Of a stretch of 30,886 nucleotides of DNA, positions 1 through 11,081 are shown piece after piece (position 1 is the first letter of the stretch; every line of letters begins with the position of its first letter). Source of the stretch: Eremomyces bilateralis CBS 781.70 (taxonomy: Eukaryota > Ascomycota > Dothideomycetes > Eremomycetales > Eremomycetaceae); assembly GCF_010015585.1 (NCBI RefSeq), contig NW_022985116.1, forward strand, positions 6,096 through 36,981. Direction: 5' to 3'. The position numbers and the translations under genes are program-made. The notes below the pieces were generated by a model. That model ran no database searches. It was not told the origin of the DNA and saw nothing but the letters and a program-made list of their open reading frames with translations.

Positions 1-788
1 GTTTTCAGACTATATTATCCAGTGGTTGTTGAGATATTGATATCGAATTTTGTCGAATTTACTAGTAAAATGAGCTGGGCCACTCGCTTGTGGAATACGT
101 TAGTTAGTTAGTTAACTATCTAATAGTTATTACATCGTGACGAGATGTTGTGGTAGCTTCGAGAGGTAATGAATCAGTGTCAATCAAATTACTTTCCTAT
201 ATGGTAAAGACCAGCAAAGCAACGCATCAAATAATCACTCCAGCAACGTTGATTTCAGAGTAATTAATAGCGAACCATAACTCCGCGTAACAATAGAAAC
301 ATGCTGATCCCTGACTTTGAATACCAGTTAATAGAGGACCCCGTACTTGTGTATTACCGAACTTGGACGATACGCCGGAAATATTCTGTAGGGGTATCCA
401 TATGGTGCTGCTTCTTCAAGTTCAGCCTAGCTTACTCTAACTTACGGAGAACTTACGGACATACGGAGATGCTGTTTAACTTACCTTCTGGGTTCGATAT
501 AGTTGATAAGATGTGGATATTTGCAGCCTCTTCGATTTCCGCAATTTGTCAGGCTCTGACAAATCTTCCCCGGACCAGAGCCTATCCGAACCAACCACTA
601 CGACGCTGACAAAAAGACCAATGTTGGATTCTGTCTTCAACTTCAAACATGTAGGTATTGAAGGCTTCTTGGGAGTCTGACGTGATAATAATATGCGGCC
701 TTTAGAAGTCAGGGCGGGCCATACTCGAGCCTTCAGTAATCTCGGATGAACGCAACTTAGAGTTTATTCCTGCCCAGCTTTAAACATC
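1..788. other. Left-end intergenic region
   Basis: No supported gene is seen here. A 102-codon open frame at 301-609 has no recognisable domain and no coding-like composition. The last 100 bases or so presumably hold the promoter of the NmrA-like gene that starts at 789, but I could not assign a definite TATA box or factor site. Confidence 0.5.
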
Positions 789-1829
789 ATGTCGTCTATC
801 GTTGCTGTCGCCGGTGGCACTGGCGGCCTTGGCCGTACTATTGTCGGAGCCATTGTCGGAGATGGCAAATACGAAGTCATTGTTTTAAGCAGGAAGGTAA
901 ACAACCTAACCCGCCATCCGCGTACAATGACTGAACTCGATATATAGGCCGATGCAGAGAAGGAGAAGGAAATCGGCGTCCGCATTGTTCCCGTGGACTA
1001 CACCAGCGTTGACGCTCTGGTAAAGGTCCTCGAGGAAAACAAAGTGGACACCATCCTCGCAACTGTGAACGGACAGGCCGATCCAGAAGTTAATCTTATC
1101 GCCGCAGCCGACAAAGCCACATCAACCAAGCGCTACGTTCCCACCGTCTGGGGGGTGAAAATTCCGGATGAGTGAGACATATATATTTTCATTCCCTTAG
1201 GTCATGAGGACTGACTCTATTCAAGAATGGCCGCCCTATCTTCCATTTCCAAGGCCAAGCATGCCATTCTTGCTGCTCTGGCTGGCACCACATCACTCGA
1301 ATATACAGTATGGTATCCTGGCTTCTTCAGCGACTACTACGTTGCACCGAACGTGAAGACTCACATGTCGATCATCAACGTCGTGATAGACGTGCCTAAT
1401 AACACTGCTGCGATCCCGGGATCTGGCGATGTTCTCGTGGTGCTGACGCATAGCTCCGACATAGCGAAATTCGCGGCGGCATCGCTTGCGCTGCCGAAGT
1501 GGCAACCGGAAACATATCTGATCGGCGATAAAGTCACATGGAATGAGGTGCTTGCTATCGCCGAGGAGGCCAAGGGAGTCAAGTTCCAGGTGGCCTACGA
1601 TTCGATCGAGACTTTGAAGTCGGGAAAGGTTACTGAGCTTCCAGGCAACGTCGCAATGTATCCTTTCCTGCCCAAGGAGCAATTTCAAAGCATTCTTTCT
1701 ATGTTTGGGATCTTGTTTTCTTCTGGATATTATGATTTCAAGCCAGAGCATCCCATCAACGAGAGCTTCCCAGAGATCAAGACAAGGACTGTCAAGGAGC
1801 TGATGACCGAGGCTTGGAAAGGAAAATAG
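789..1829 (+). CDS. NmrA-like NAD(P)-binding Rossmann-fold protein
   Basis: Three exons (789-896, 948-1171, 1226-1829) with introns of 51 and 54 bp give a 311-residue protein. The start is the ATG that opens directly into a beta strand and the dinucleotide-binding loop GGTGGLG (residues 9-15). Other visible landmarks are the VLSRK segment that ends exon 1 and the YPGFFSDYY segment near the middle, both common in fungal NmrA/isoflavone-reductase-like proteins. Length and layout fit this atypical short-chain dehydrogenase group. Members act either as small-molecule reductases or as redox sensors of transcription factors (NmrA with AreA), and the sequence does not say which. No signal peptide or membrane segment is visible, so a cytosolic or nuclear location is likely. 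The second intron has a CTGAC branch-site match. The family call is firm; substrate or partner is unknown. Confidence 0.9.
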
Positions 1830-3172
1830 CTCATAGCTCTGTAGTACTGTAGCGTTATGCGTACGTTGAGGGGCTGGTAATTAGGAAATTGCAGACAAGT
1901 CCATCAGATGCCCTCTGTGATGAGCTTGGCTCTCGCACCAAACTGATGCCTATGGTGCCTGTGCTTTTAACCGCTGAGAAGCCCAAGATCAGATGTTCAG
2001 TGGCTCCAATCACTCCAGCCACTCCAGTCCACTTTTGTACAGCGAAGGTCGGGTATTCAGCGTTCGGATCTTGACAGTGACGGTAACAGCGTGTTACAGA
2101 AATACGTGTAGGAAGCCTTTCGAAGGTATCCATTGTCGCTATAAAACTAGATCAACCAGCAATCAAGCATAGCAGATGTTGCCTTCGCAACATCTGCCTA
2201 ATCTTCACCACTTTTGTCCCTTACTCGTTCGACTTCTTTCTCTCGATCTCTCCACTTTCGCTGCTAAAGTTCTCGTCCCTGATGGATTCGGATTCGCCGT
2301 CCCCCTCTCCAACCATGGAATCCTTCTAGTGCAAAAGTACCTTCGGGCTAGTGAACATCTCGTGACTTGAACCATAAAACGCTATTGATGATCGTAATAA
2401 AAGAGGAGCTCAGACAAAAGTTGCATAAGAAGTGGCGACATTTGGATAGTTGTCGTTTTAAGTAAAAACTAATTGCCCCTTTCGCAAAATGGTTGAGTGT
2501 AGGCGAGGAGCGCGGGAACCAAGCCCGTGGTGAAGTCAATTGGAAAATTCCATCTCTTCTGGCAGGCTTAAAATGCAGCAAATATGAGCAGAGACAGTGT
2601 CTCTACAATTGATAAGAGATGGAAGCTAAATAGCGAAGAATAAGAGACGTGGAATATTTGCGAAAGTTGTCGAGATACAAAGGGGGACGTCTCTGCTCCT
2701 TTCGCTATTATAAAATAGGCCTGTGGTGCATAAAGGCAACCTTTCTGCCCCAAATCATCACGAGCGTAGCTAGTACGTGATCTCTGCCTTCCTAGAGTAT
2801 ACCTAAGGGAAGCTTCTGTTTGAGTAGAATCACCATCCCTCCCCCGTAGGACTACTAATTAATCAAATATTCTTAATCATGAGGAGGAAACACGGAAATA
2901 GCCGAATCGCTCAAAAATAGCATCTTCGCGACCAGTGCATACTTCCTAATTAGGAAATCAAATGATCCCCTTTTCTCATCAGATTGTCTAATCGTACAGT
3001 GATGTTTTGATCCTGATCTCGCGCCACATAAACCACCTTGCTTATAGCACTCACTCTCCGCCTTCCGGAAATCCTCCGCATCTATGTCACCCAGCTATAA
3101 ACGCCGTCCCTACCGTGCCGCCTGTAAAGGAAGAGGAATTAAGGGTGACGATCCGACTGCCCGTCCGAGATC
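1830..3172. other. Intergenic region, 1.3 kb
   Basis: I see no gene. Small open frames (for example 1889-2074, 2176-2370 and 2348-2581 on the reverse strand) lack recognisable domains and splice partners. The stretch 2400-2760 contains short inverted and direct copies related to GCGAAAGGAGCAGAGACG and may be an old small repeat. The sequence just left of 3173 may still belong to the helicase-bearing element, but no element end could be defined. Confidence 0.45.
2586..2698. repeat. Short inverted repeat, possible decayed small element
   Basis: GAGCAGAGAC at 2586-2595 is the exact reverse complement of GTCTCTGCTC at 2689-2698. The surrounding sequence carries further imperfect copies, such as AATAGCGAAG at about 2627 and its inverted relative near 2700. 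This could be the remnant of a small non-autonomous transposon, but no target-site duplication or clear end is visible. Confidence 0.3.
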
Positions 3173-4570
3173 CTACACTATGTTAACACAGCGCGATTGA
3201 TTCAAATGATGTAAACAAACCTCTGCCGTAATATGCTGGTTCTCCCTCCTGCGCGCATCATCCTTCCGGAACTTCATCGTCTCCCTCTCCGTGCGAGGGT
3301 TCAAATCCTGTAAATCGAATGGAGCCTCAAACATGATCCCTCGAAGGCCTTTCACACGGGAGACTGCCACGTAGGTCAGGCCAGACGCGAACTCCCGCTC
3401 CGAAATATCCAGCACAGCCCGTGCTAAAGTCATTCCCTGCGACTTATGCGTTGTGATGGCGTAGGCGATGGTTAACGGGAACTGTGAACGCGAGTAGGAA
3501 GTGTTCTCGATATAGAACTCGCGGCGTGATGGGAGGATTGGGACCAAAGCAAAGCCGTCTACGACCAACGTCGGTCCATCATACCGATCGAATTGAACGA
3601 GGAGTACGGAAGGAGGATCCTTATGGATATCAGCACCAGCCTGCCAGCTAATATCACGCACTGTTTCCATCGCACCGTTCACCAGGCCTCGTTCGGTCCA
3701 GAGATTCTCTGTCAATATAACACGGGTTCCTAACGCCATCGGAATCTCAGAATAGAGGTTTCCTGCATCATCAGTCGGAGCCTTTCCTGCCTTCGCCCCT
3801 CCTTCGTGAATTGCTCGACACATTATGACAGGAGAACGGAGATCGCGTAAGCGACGATAGTTAAACACGGCGATAGGCACTTTCTTACCGAAGATACGGA
3901 GAGCGTCCCGGAACGATGCCACCTCCTCAGACGGAAGCATGGCCTGTACTTGTGTACTAAGCAATGTCCAGTCGTCACAAGTTGCGGAGCCTATCCGCAG
4001 GTGATCGAGAGCCTGGCGGAACTGAATCGACTCAACGTCATTGCCCTGCTGCCGAACAGCTTCATCAAGCTTGATCATTCGCTCGAATTGGTAGTAGATA
4101 TTACGCCCATGCCGTTCATCTAGATTTAGATCCTTCTTCTGGTTATAAAGAGCAGTTGCCAAGACTGGAGGAAGCTGGAAGAAGTTGCCACAGAGGAGAA
4201 TACAGAGACCGCCGAAAGACTTGTGTATGTAAGGAAAGATCTCGCGGCAACGACGGTCAATATAAGAGAGCTGGCGAAGGCCGATCATAGATTTTTCGTC
4301 GATGATCAGATACCGTATAACTCGGAACTTGGCCTGAGCGGTTTGAAGAGCAGCCGGCAGGAGGGGATCGAGAAACTTGACATCCCGAACAGGAAAACGA
4401 AAAAGAGTATGCGGTGTTTTACCGTATCGACACCGCCAGCAGGTCTTAAGACGACGCCGTCCGCGATGCTTTGAAGTAAACTCCTCATCCAGCCTCCAAT
4501 TCCTGCAATGCTTGCAATAATGAAGAGTGACCCGGTGCAAATGGAAGACGGGGCGGTGGCGGCATGCCAC
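3173..4570 (-). pseudogene. Truncated PIF1-like helicase, Helitron-type fragment
   Basis: A 465-codon open frame carries the C-terminal two thirds of a PIF1/RecD-like helicase. The Walker B region (LIIDEKSM), the motif III region (CGNFFQLPPV) and the late motifs (ITTHKSQGMTLARAV, GLTYVAVSRV) are visible. The Walker A segment that should precede Walker B is absent, so an active ATPase is not expected. Before the helicase part lies a short Cys-rich segment, C-x2-C ... C-x2-C at residues 19, 22, 44 and 47, resembling a zinc ribbon. Motif III usually reads GDFFQLPPV; here Asp is replaced by Asn. The frame opens with GTG, not ATG, and an in-frame stop lies just upstream, so the true start is unknown or lost. 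Such helicases are carried by fungal Helitron DNA transposons. A decayed host PIF1 paralogue is the alternative, but the truncation and the isolated setting favour a transposon remnant. Confidence 0.75.
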
Positions 4571-5210
4571 CTCCAGGGTCTCCAGAAGGCATAATTAGTA
4601 TGCCATGAAAAGCAATTGTTGGCGAGAGAAAGAGGGGCAGATAGGAGGAGGAGGCGACCAATCAGACAACGCGCAGCAAAAAGACCTTGAATCACGTGAT
4701 TCAAGGTCCACTGACCAATCAGACAGCGTTAAAAAAAATGTCACTCTTCCAATTAAGTAACTCGCTACGGAGTACGCTCGTGATGATCAAGGTGATGTGG
4801 CTGAATGTGGCTAAACCGACCAAAATGTCACATGACACATCGTGCTCATGAGAAGCTAATCTGGAAGGGGAAGGCAGAGGCTCTCAAAATACATGTGACC
4901 GTGACTGAGGGGTCGAAGAGAGGCCAGGCTTTCCAGTATTACACATCACCGTCTTCAGGGTCTTATATGGATTTGCCAGAAACATGAGAGATGAGGGTCC
5001 ATCAACTTACGTACTTGTAGGCTACCTGTACCGTACTAGACTGCGATTATTTTGATCCGTCAGGGAGCTCCGAATCGGATAGCTTCGAAGATGTGAAGCT
5101 CGTTCTTCCACGTTCCGCTTCTCTCTGAATTATACGAATTTCGTGTGAGACTTGATGAACAATTGTGATGAAACATTATATTTCCAACTGCGCAGATCTG
5201 ACAGCTCAAA
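4571..5210. other. Region between helicase fragment and dihydroxyacetone kinase gene
   Basis: No gene is supported. It holds the palindrome and direct repeats at 4656-4728 and, at its right end, the presumed promoter of the dihydroxyacetone kinase gene. ATG codons at 5168 and 5211 are the two possible starts of that gene. Confidence 0.5.
4656..4728. repeat. 26-bp perfect palindrome between two CCAAT direct repeats
   Basis: Positions 4683-4708 form a perfect 26-bp palindrome whose centre is CACGTG. It is bracketed by two near-identical direct repeats, GACCAATCAGACAACG at 4656-4671 and GACCAATCAGACAGCG at 4713-4728, 57 bp apart. Each repeat contains a CCAAT box. The arrangement could be a promoter module (CCAAT-binding complex plus a bHLH E-box), a transposon end, or a hairpin-forming scar. 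Confidence 0.8.
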
Positions 5211-7269
5211 ATGACTCTAGGCAGGTAACCCGAACAAAATTACCCTGGCTTCCAGCACTAACTTTGCAAAGGGAAGCATTTCATCAATGACGTTGGAGCT
5301 GTCGTCGAGCGGGGTTTGCGCAGTCACTTAACAAATGACGGCAGGCTCAGATTAATAGAATCAGAGAAAGGTGAGAAGTAAACGATCCGTTTGAAAATGT
5401 TACGTTGCTTACATTTCGGGGGTAGTTTTGTATTTGCAGCCAAGCTCAAGTAATGAAAAAGTCCATCTAATCTCCGGCGGAGGGTCGGGCCATGAGCCAG
5501 CCCACGCGGGATATGTGGGTGATGGCATGCTCGATATATGCGTTGCTGGAAACGTCTTCGCATCACCCTCCGCACCCCAGATCTTGGCGGGATTGAGATC
5601 CTGTCCATCAAAGAAGGGGTCCGTATTGACGGCATCAGAATGATAGTTCACGACTGACGAATCCTGAACACAGGACGCTCATGATAGTCAAAAACTACAC
5701 AGGTGACAAACTCAACTTTGGTCTCGCAGCCGAGAAGGCGAAAGCCGGTGGACAAAAAGTCAATGTGATTGTGGTGGGTGATGATGTCGCCGTCGAAGGA
5801 AATACACTCGTGGGGAGACGCGGCTTAGCAGGCGTGACATTTGTGCACAAAATCGCCGGTGCAGCAGCAGCTGAGGGGTAAGTACGGGGGTCTTCACGAT
5901 TGGTGTTCACTAAACATGTGAAACACACTGGTACTAAATCTCCTTGCAGGAAGTCCCTGGAAGAGGTGACGAAGATCGCACAGCGGGTTGCGGATAGTCT
6001 TGTCACTGCTGCAGTCAGTCTTGATCGATGCAGCGTCCCCTCAAGAATAGAGCAGTCTTCACTGCCACAGACTGAATTGGAGTTTGGCATGGGTAAGTGA
6101 CATATTTGGGATTGCCCATCGAATTCCACTGATTCATGGGGTACAGGCATTCATAATGAGCCAGGGGTCAAGAGGACTGCGATTCCACAACTACAGGAGA
6201 CAATAAATGCACTTCTCGATATGCTCTTGAAGAAGAAAAACTTCTGGACCCCTGAATCTGGTTCAAGGGTCTCTGCGATGGTCAACAACCTTGGAGGGTT
6301 GAGCGTACTTGAACTGAGCGTAGTATCTGAAGAGGCGATGAAACAGCTCGCTGAACGTGGCTTGGTCATCCGACGCATCTTCACTGGGCCGTTTGTCACT
6401 TCTTTGGATGCACCCGGTTTCTCTATCACTCTGCTCGGTGTAGATGACGAGTTAGAGAGGCTTCTCGATGCCCCAACGTCCGCTCCGGCGTGGCCAAAGA
6501 AGAGCGGTGTTCCCTCCGATCTAAAAACTCAGGTAGTAGAGTGTCATACGCTTGGCCACGACGAAATCTCACAAAATGGTGGTCCAGAATCCGTTTCAGG
6601 TACGTAGTCCCCCAAATGTGTTGAGATATTCGGCTGACCTTTGCAGTATCATCTACTGTCGCTACAGAAATCATCGAGTCCATCGCGACATCAGTCAAGA
6701 GAGATGAACCTACAATCACCCGCTACGATACCATTGCCGGTGATGGTGATTGCGGTGAAACCCTTCTTGCAGGGGCGGACTCCCTGAAGTCCAGCATTCT
6801 ACCGCTGCGCGATGAAGGCGTGTCCCTCTCTGTGCTATTCCAGAAGATTGCCGCGGCAGTAGAGACGAGCATGGGCGGTACCTCAGGGGCAATTTACGCG
6901 ATCTTCCTCAACGCAGTGTCGAACGCCGTTGCCTCCTCTTCAACCTCGCCCGCGGCTACTCTTCCGCAAGCATTGAGGGCCGGCCTAGATGAGCTGTGCA
7001 AGTACACCGCCGCACGGAAAGGCCATCGGACATTGATGGATGCGCTTATTCCGTTCGTGGACACGCTCGAACAGACGACTGATTTCAATCACGCATGCGA
7101 TGCGGCTCAATCTGGTGCTGAGTCGACGAAGAATCTGGACGCATTACTCGGGAGGGCATCGTACGTTGATAAAGGCGTCTTTGAGAAGGAAGGCGGTATC
7201 CCTGACCCTGGAGCACTGGGGGTTGTGAGTGTGTTGAGGGGTATCCAGAAGGGGTTGAAGAATGGTTAG
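5211..7269 (+). CDS. dak: Dihydroxyacetone kinase (DhaK-DhaL single-chain type)
   Basis: ATP-dependent kinase that converts dihydroxyacetone to dihydroxyacetone phosphate. My model joins 5211-5220, 5272-5370, 5426-5618, 5674-5877, 5950-6092, 6147-6599 and 6647-7269, giving 574 residues, the usual size of fungal Dak proteins. The substrate domain keeps GGGSGHEP (His59), KNYTGD (Asp112) and GIHNEPG (His219), matching the substrate-handling His, Asp and covalent His of the family. The C-terminal DhaL-like domain has the metal/ATP loop GDGDCGET (residues 399-406) and GGTSGAIY. No peroxisomal tail is present, so it is probably cytosolic. The first junction is uncertain. The best family alignment (start MTLGKHFIND) needs a GC-AG intron at 5221-5271. 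The alternative is an ATG at 5168 with a GT-AG intron 5225-5276, giving 588 residues. The gene lies 1.4 kb upstream of a dihydroxyacetone synthase gene on the same strand. Confidence 0.93.
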
Positions 7270-8660
7270 TCGTATGCGGATAATGAGTAGCAGTATACTT
7301 TGCCAGTTTCATAGCGTCCAATCTAATATTCTTTGCTATGTTATGTTTTCAAAGATAGTGCCATTCAAATAGTCGAAATACATCTTCAAGGACTGTCCTA
7401 ACGTACGTACGAACGTCGGCTTCAGGAGAGGGGCTCAACACGGACCATGTCCACACCGCAGTAACTTCGGGTACTCTATGCTGATAATTTAGAACATTCG
7501 GCATCTTGGAACTCACTCATCTTGCCAGAAAGGAAGGTGTACCCGCTCGTAAAGCAGTCGATTTCTCGGGATCTTCGGGGAACTGCATCCCATCGGCACA
7601 CCGGAAGGACCGGAACGTGGGGAACGTGAAAATGTTACAGTTAAGTACGGACTACTGGCTAGTTACTGTGTTATGTACCGTTAACGTACCCGATCCCGCC
7701 CGGGGTGGAGGCGTGGAGCATGTCTCCTGGCCGATCGGGGGTGATCGATATCCCGTACGCACAGGAGCCGAGTGTTTCGGAACTGGAAGCCGTACCAGGC
7801 AACGATGAACGAAATCATAACTATGGGAGAACTTAAGGGTTCATACACTGGAGTCCGGAGATTGTAGGTTGGGGTCATCATGACCAATATTCAATTGAGA
7901 TGATCCTAATGGAGGGTTGGATTCCCATCCGAGAAGTTCTGGATTGTAGCTGCGGCGAAGTTTTGTCAGATCTCATAGTACAAATATCCTTTCTTCCATT
8001 TACCACATACATTAGGTCGGTCTGGAAAGATTTCATGGACCGGTCTGAATGGATTTAGGTAGAACGAGGATGTGAAACATGAAGTCGAGAAGATCGCGGG
8101 ATGGAGGCGAAGATATGCACATCACGATCCCCTTGAAGGGCTGTCTCTACTGTATCCGGAAGAATCATGATTCTGCTGTTTGATGGCATTTAGAAAATCC
8201 CAAAACAATTTGAATGCGTATGGTTCGGATCACAGAGACCACAATTTTCGGCGAGTTGGGTTTTTGCAGAGTGCTTGTGTCGTTCGATTGGCGAGAGACT
8301 AGGCGCTTCTGGTTTCCTTAACCGGGCTAGCAGTGGAAGCCATGCACATTCCGCCTCTGAGTCTCAGTCACGCACCACCTCTGCCGTGTTCTCGACTCTC
8401 GAATCATACCTAATTTTACTCCCATCTCTCAATAGTCAATTCATGGATACGCTTAGGATTTCCATATTGGATGAGTATATCCCCCATCTATGCCAAAGTC
8501 CAAAGTTAAAGGATTCTCGAGCCGCCGAGGTAGATGTATAGATACCGGTACAGTATGAGAAATGCCTTTCTGCTTGCTTTCAATTATTCAATCAAGTCCA
8601 TTTTACTTCGTTCATGTCATTTCTGTCGCTCAGCTATTGAAATTCTTTGGGATCGTGATC
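7270..8660. other. Intergenic region between dihydroxyacetone kinase and synthase genes
   Basis: About 1.4 kb with no supported gene. It should contain the 3' end of the kinase transcript and the promoter and leader of the synthase gene. Small open frames at 7506-7808 and 8275-8541 have no recognisable features. Scattered GTGGGG/GTGGAG hexamers near 7617-7715 match the loose CreA consensus, but that motif is too common to call a site. Confidence 0.45.
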
Positions 8661-11081
8661 ATGGCGCCTTCGGCAGTTCCTAGGGAGATCATCCAATCCC
8701 CCTCAGACTACCCCGGTGTCGAATCGAAAGCCGTTGCAACATCACATCAAAATGGAAGCCCTCAGATAGACTCCTCGGAAAGGATAGACAAATCCTTGGG
8801 GGAGTTCAGATGTCTTATCGCAGACTTGACCGAGCAGTTCAAGGGCGGTCACCCAGGGTAAGCCGGACTTCTGCCACATCCCGCTGGAAGCCTTTTGAAG
8901 TTGACAGTTCCAGGGGTGCTATGGGAATGGCTGCCATAGGTGTTTCGTTATGGAAATATGTGATGAAGTATTCACCCGAGAATCCGAACTTCTTCAACCG
9001 GGACCGATTCGTTTTATCAAATGGTCCGTCATTCCCTTGGATGCAGGAGGAGATCTCTGACACAATGCAGGCCACACCTGCCTTTTCCAATACAGCTTTC
9101 TCCACCTTACCGGCTACAAGAACATGACCCTCGACCAATTGAAATCATACCACTCTTCACGAATCGATTCCATATGCCCGGGCCACCCTGAGATTGAACA
9201 CGATGGCATCGAAGTTACTACTGGACCACTTGGCCAAGGCGTTGCAAACGCCGTCGGCCTCGCCATGGCGACGAAGCATCTCGGTGCCACATACAACAAA
9301 CCCGGATTCCCGCTCGTATCGAATATGACGTATTGCATGATCGGCGATGCATGTCTTCAGGAGGGTGTCGCCCTCGAATCTATCCAGCTCGCTGGCCATT
9401 GGAAATTGAACAACCTGGTCATCATGTATGACAATAATCAGGTCACATGCGATGGCTCAGTCGATCTCTGCAACACTGAAGACGTTAATGCGAAGATGCG
9501 AGCTTGCGGATGGGATGTCATTGATATTGAGGATGGCTGCTTCGATGTGGAAGGGATCATTGCTGCCCTGGTCAAGGCCAAGGCTAACAAAGAAAGGCCA
9601 ACTTTCATCAACGTCCGAACGGTTATCGGTATCGGCAGCAAAGTTCAGGGAGATGCCAAAGCCCACGGTGCTGCATTCGGTGTCGAGGGCGTCGCAGACA
9701 TTAAGAGAAAGTTCGGAATGGACCCAGAGCAGCACTTTTCCATCTCGGAAGATACATACGAATTCTTCCGGGATGGCAAGTCCAAGGGCAGGCAGATCGA
9801 GACTGAATGGAACGACTTGGTCCAGAAGTACGCAACTGAATATCCAAACGAGCACTCGGAGTTCCAGAAGCGGGTGAGAGGCGAGATGACGGAGGACTGG
9901 AGCAAACTTATCCCAGCCAAATCAGAGTTCCCGACTACTCCTACTCCTTCAAGAAAATCGGCTGGTTTAGTTTGCAATCCTATTGCAGCCGAGATGCAAA
10001 GCATGATGGTTGGGACTGCCGATCTGTCACCATCTGTGAACATGATCTGGAAAGGCAAGGTCGACTTTCAAAATGTATGTTGGTATCGAATTTTCCTTTT
10101 TTTCTGAGGCCTCACTAACCGATAACAGCCTGACTTGCGAACAACATGCGGAATCAATGGCGATTATTCCGGCCGATACATCCATTGGGGCATCCGAGAG
10201 CATGCAATGGCATCGATATCGAATGGGTTAGCAGCCTTCAACAAAGGCACGATCCTACCAGTCACATCCACCTTCTTCATGTTCTACATCGTAAGTGCAA
10301 TATCCTACCTACAATGACCTGTAGAGACAGCACTGACTCTGACTAGTACGCTGCTCCCGGTGTCCGCATGGGCGCTCTCCAACACCTCCAATGCATCCAC
10401 ATCGCTACCCACGACAGCATCGGCACTGGTGAAGATGGCCCAACCCACCAACCCATCGCCCTACCCGCCCTCTACCGCGCCATGCCCAATCTCCTCTACA
10501 TCCGCCCCTGCGATTCGGAAGAAGTCGCCGGTGCCTTCATCTCCGCGCTGCAAGCGAAGAACACTCCCTCAATCATCTCCCTATCCCGCCAAAACCTCGA
10601 GCAGTACCCCGCCTACTCATCACGAGACGGCGTCCAGAAGGGTGCCTACGTCTTCATTGAGGAGGAAAATGCCGACGTCACCTTGATCGGCGTAGGCGCT
10701 GAGATGATTTTCGCAGTCAGGACGCGCGACGTGCTACGTGAGAAGTTTGGCATCCGCGCACGGGTCGTCTCATTCCCCTGCCAGCGAATCTTCGATGCCC
10801 AACCGATCGAATACAAGCGCGATGTACTACGGTACCGGAGCAACGCGCCGAGAGTGGCGATCGAGGCGTACGCTGTTAATGGCTGGGAGAGGTACGCGGA
10901 TGCTGGATACTCGATGAGCACGTTCGGGCATTCGTTGCCGGGTGCAGCTGCGTATAAGTACTTTGGGTTTGACGAGAACAAGATCGCGCCGAAGGTGGCC
11001 GAGCTTGTTGAAGAGGTGAAGAAAGACGGAATAGAGGCACTCAGGGGGGAGTTCCGTGATTTGAATGAAGGGCCTCGCTGA
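8661..11081 (+). CDS. Dihydroxyacetone synthase-like transketolase
   Basis: Thiamine-diphosphate enzyme expected to transfer the two-carbon unit of xylulose 5-phosphate to formaldehyde, making dihydroxyacetone and glyceraldehyde 3-phosphate. Exons 8661-8857, 8914-9023, 9071-10074, 10129-10290 and 10347-11081 (introns of 56, 47, 54 and 56 bp) give 735 residues. It follows yeast dihydroxyacetone synthase closely, as I recall that sequence: GHTCLFQY after FVLSN (residue 103 on), CPGHPEIEHD, TTGPLGQG, the cofactor motif GDACLQEG (194-201) to YDNNQ, GDYSGRYI, GIREHAM, and THDSIGTGEDGPTHQP. Ordinary transketolases have a different run after SNGH, which is why I favour the synthase. The yeast enzymes end in a peroxisomal NKL-like tail; this one stops at DLNEGPR, so no PTS1 is visible. 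Xylulose 5-phosphate/ribose 5-phosphate transketolase activity remains possible. Confidence 0.92.

Noticed and set aside
301-609. A 102-codon open frame near the left end.
   Set aside because: No domain, no homology recognised, no neighbouring exons, and composition like the surrounding intergenic DNA.
1293-1751. A 152-codon reverse-strand frame.
   Set aside because: It is the complement of the third exon of the NmrA-like gene.
4306-4704. A 132-codon reverse frame overlapping the start of the helicase fragment.
   Set aside because: It is an alternative frame of the same DNA. The helicase motifs lie in the other frame and this one shows no domain.
7506-7808. A 100-codon frame and nearby CreA-like hexamers upstream of the synthase gene.
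   Set aside because: The frame has no recognisable features, and the loose CreA consensus is expected about every 250 bases by chance.
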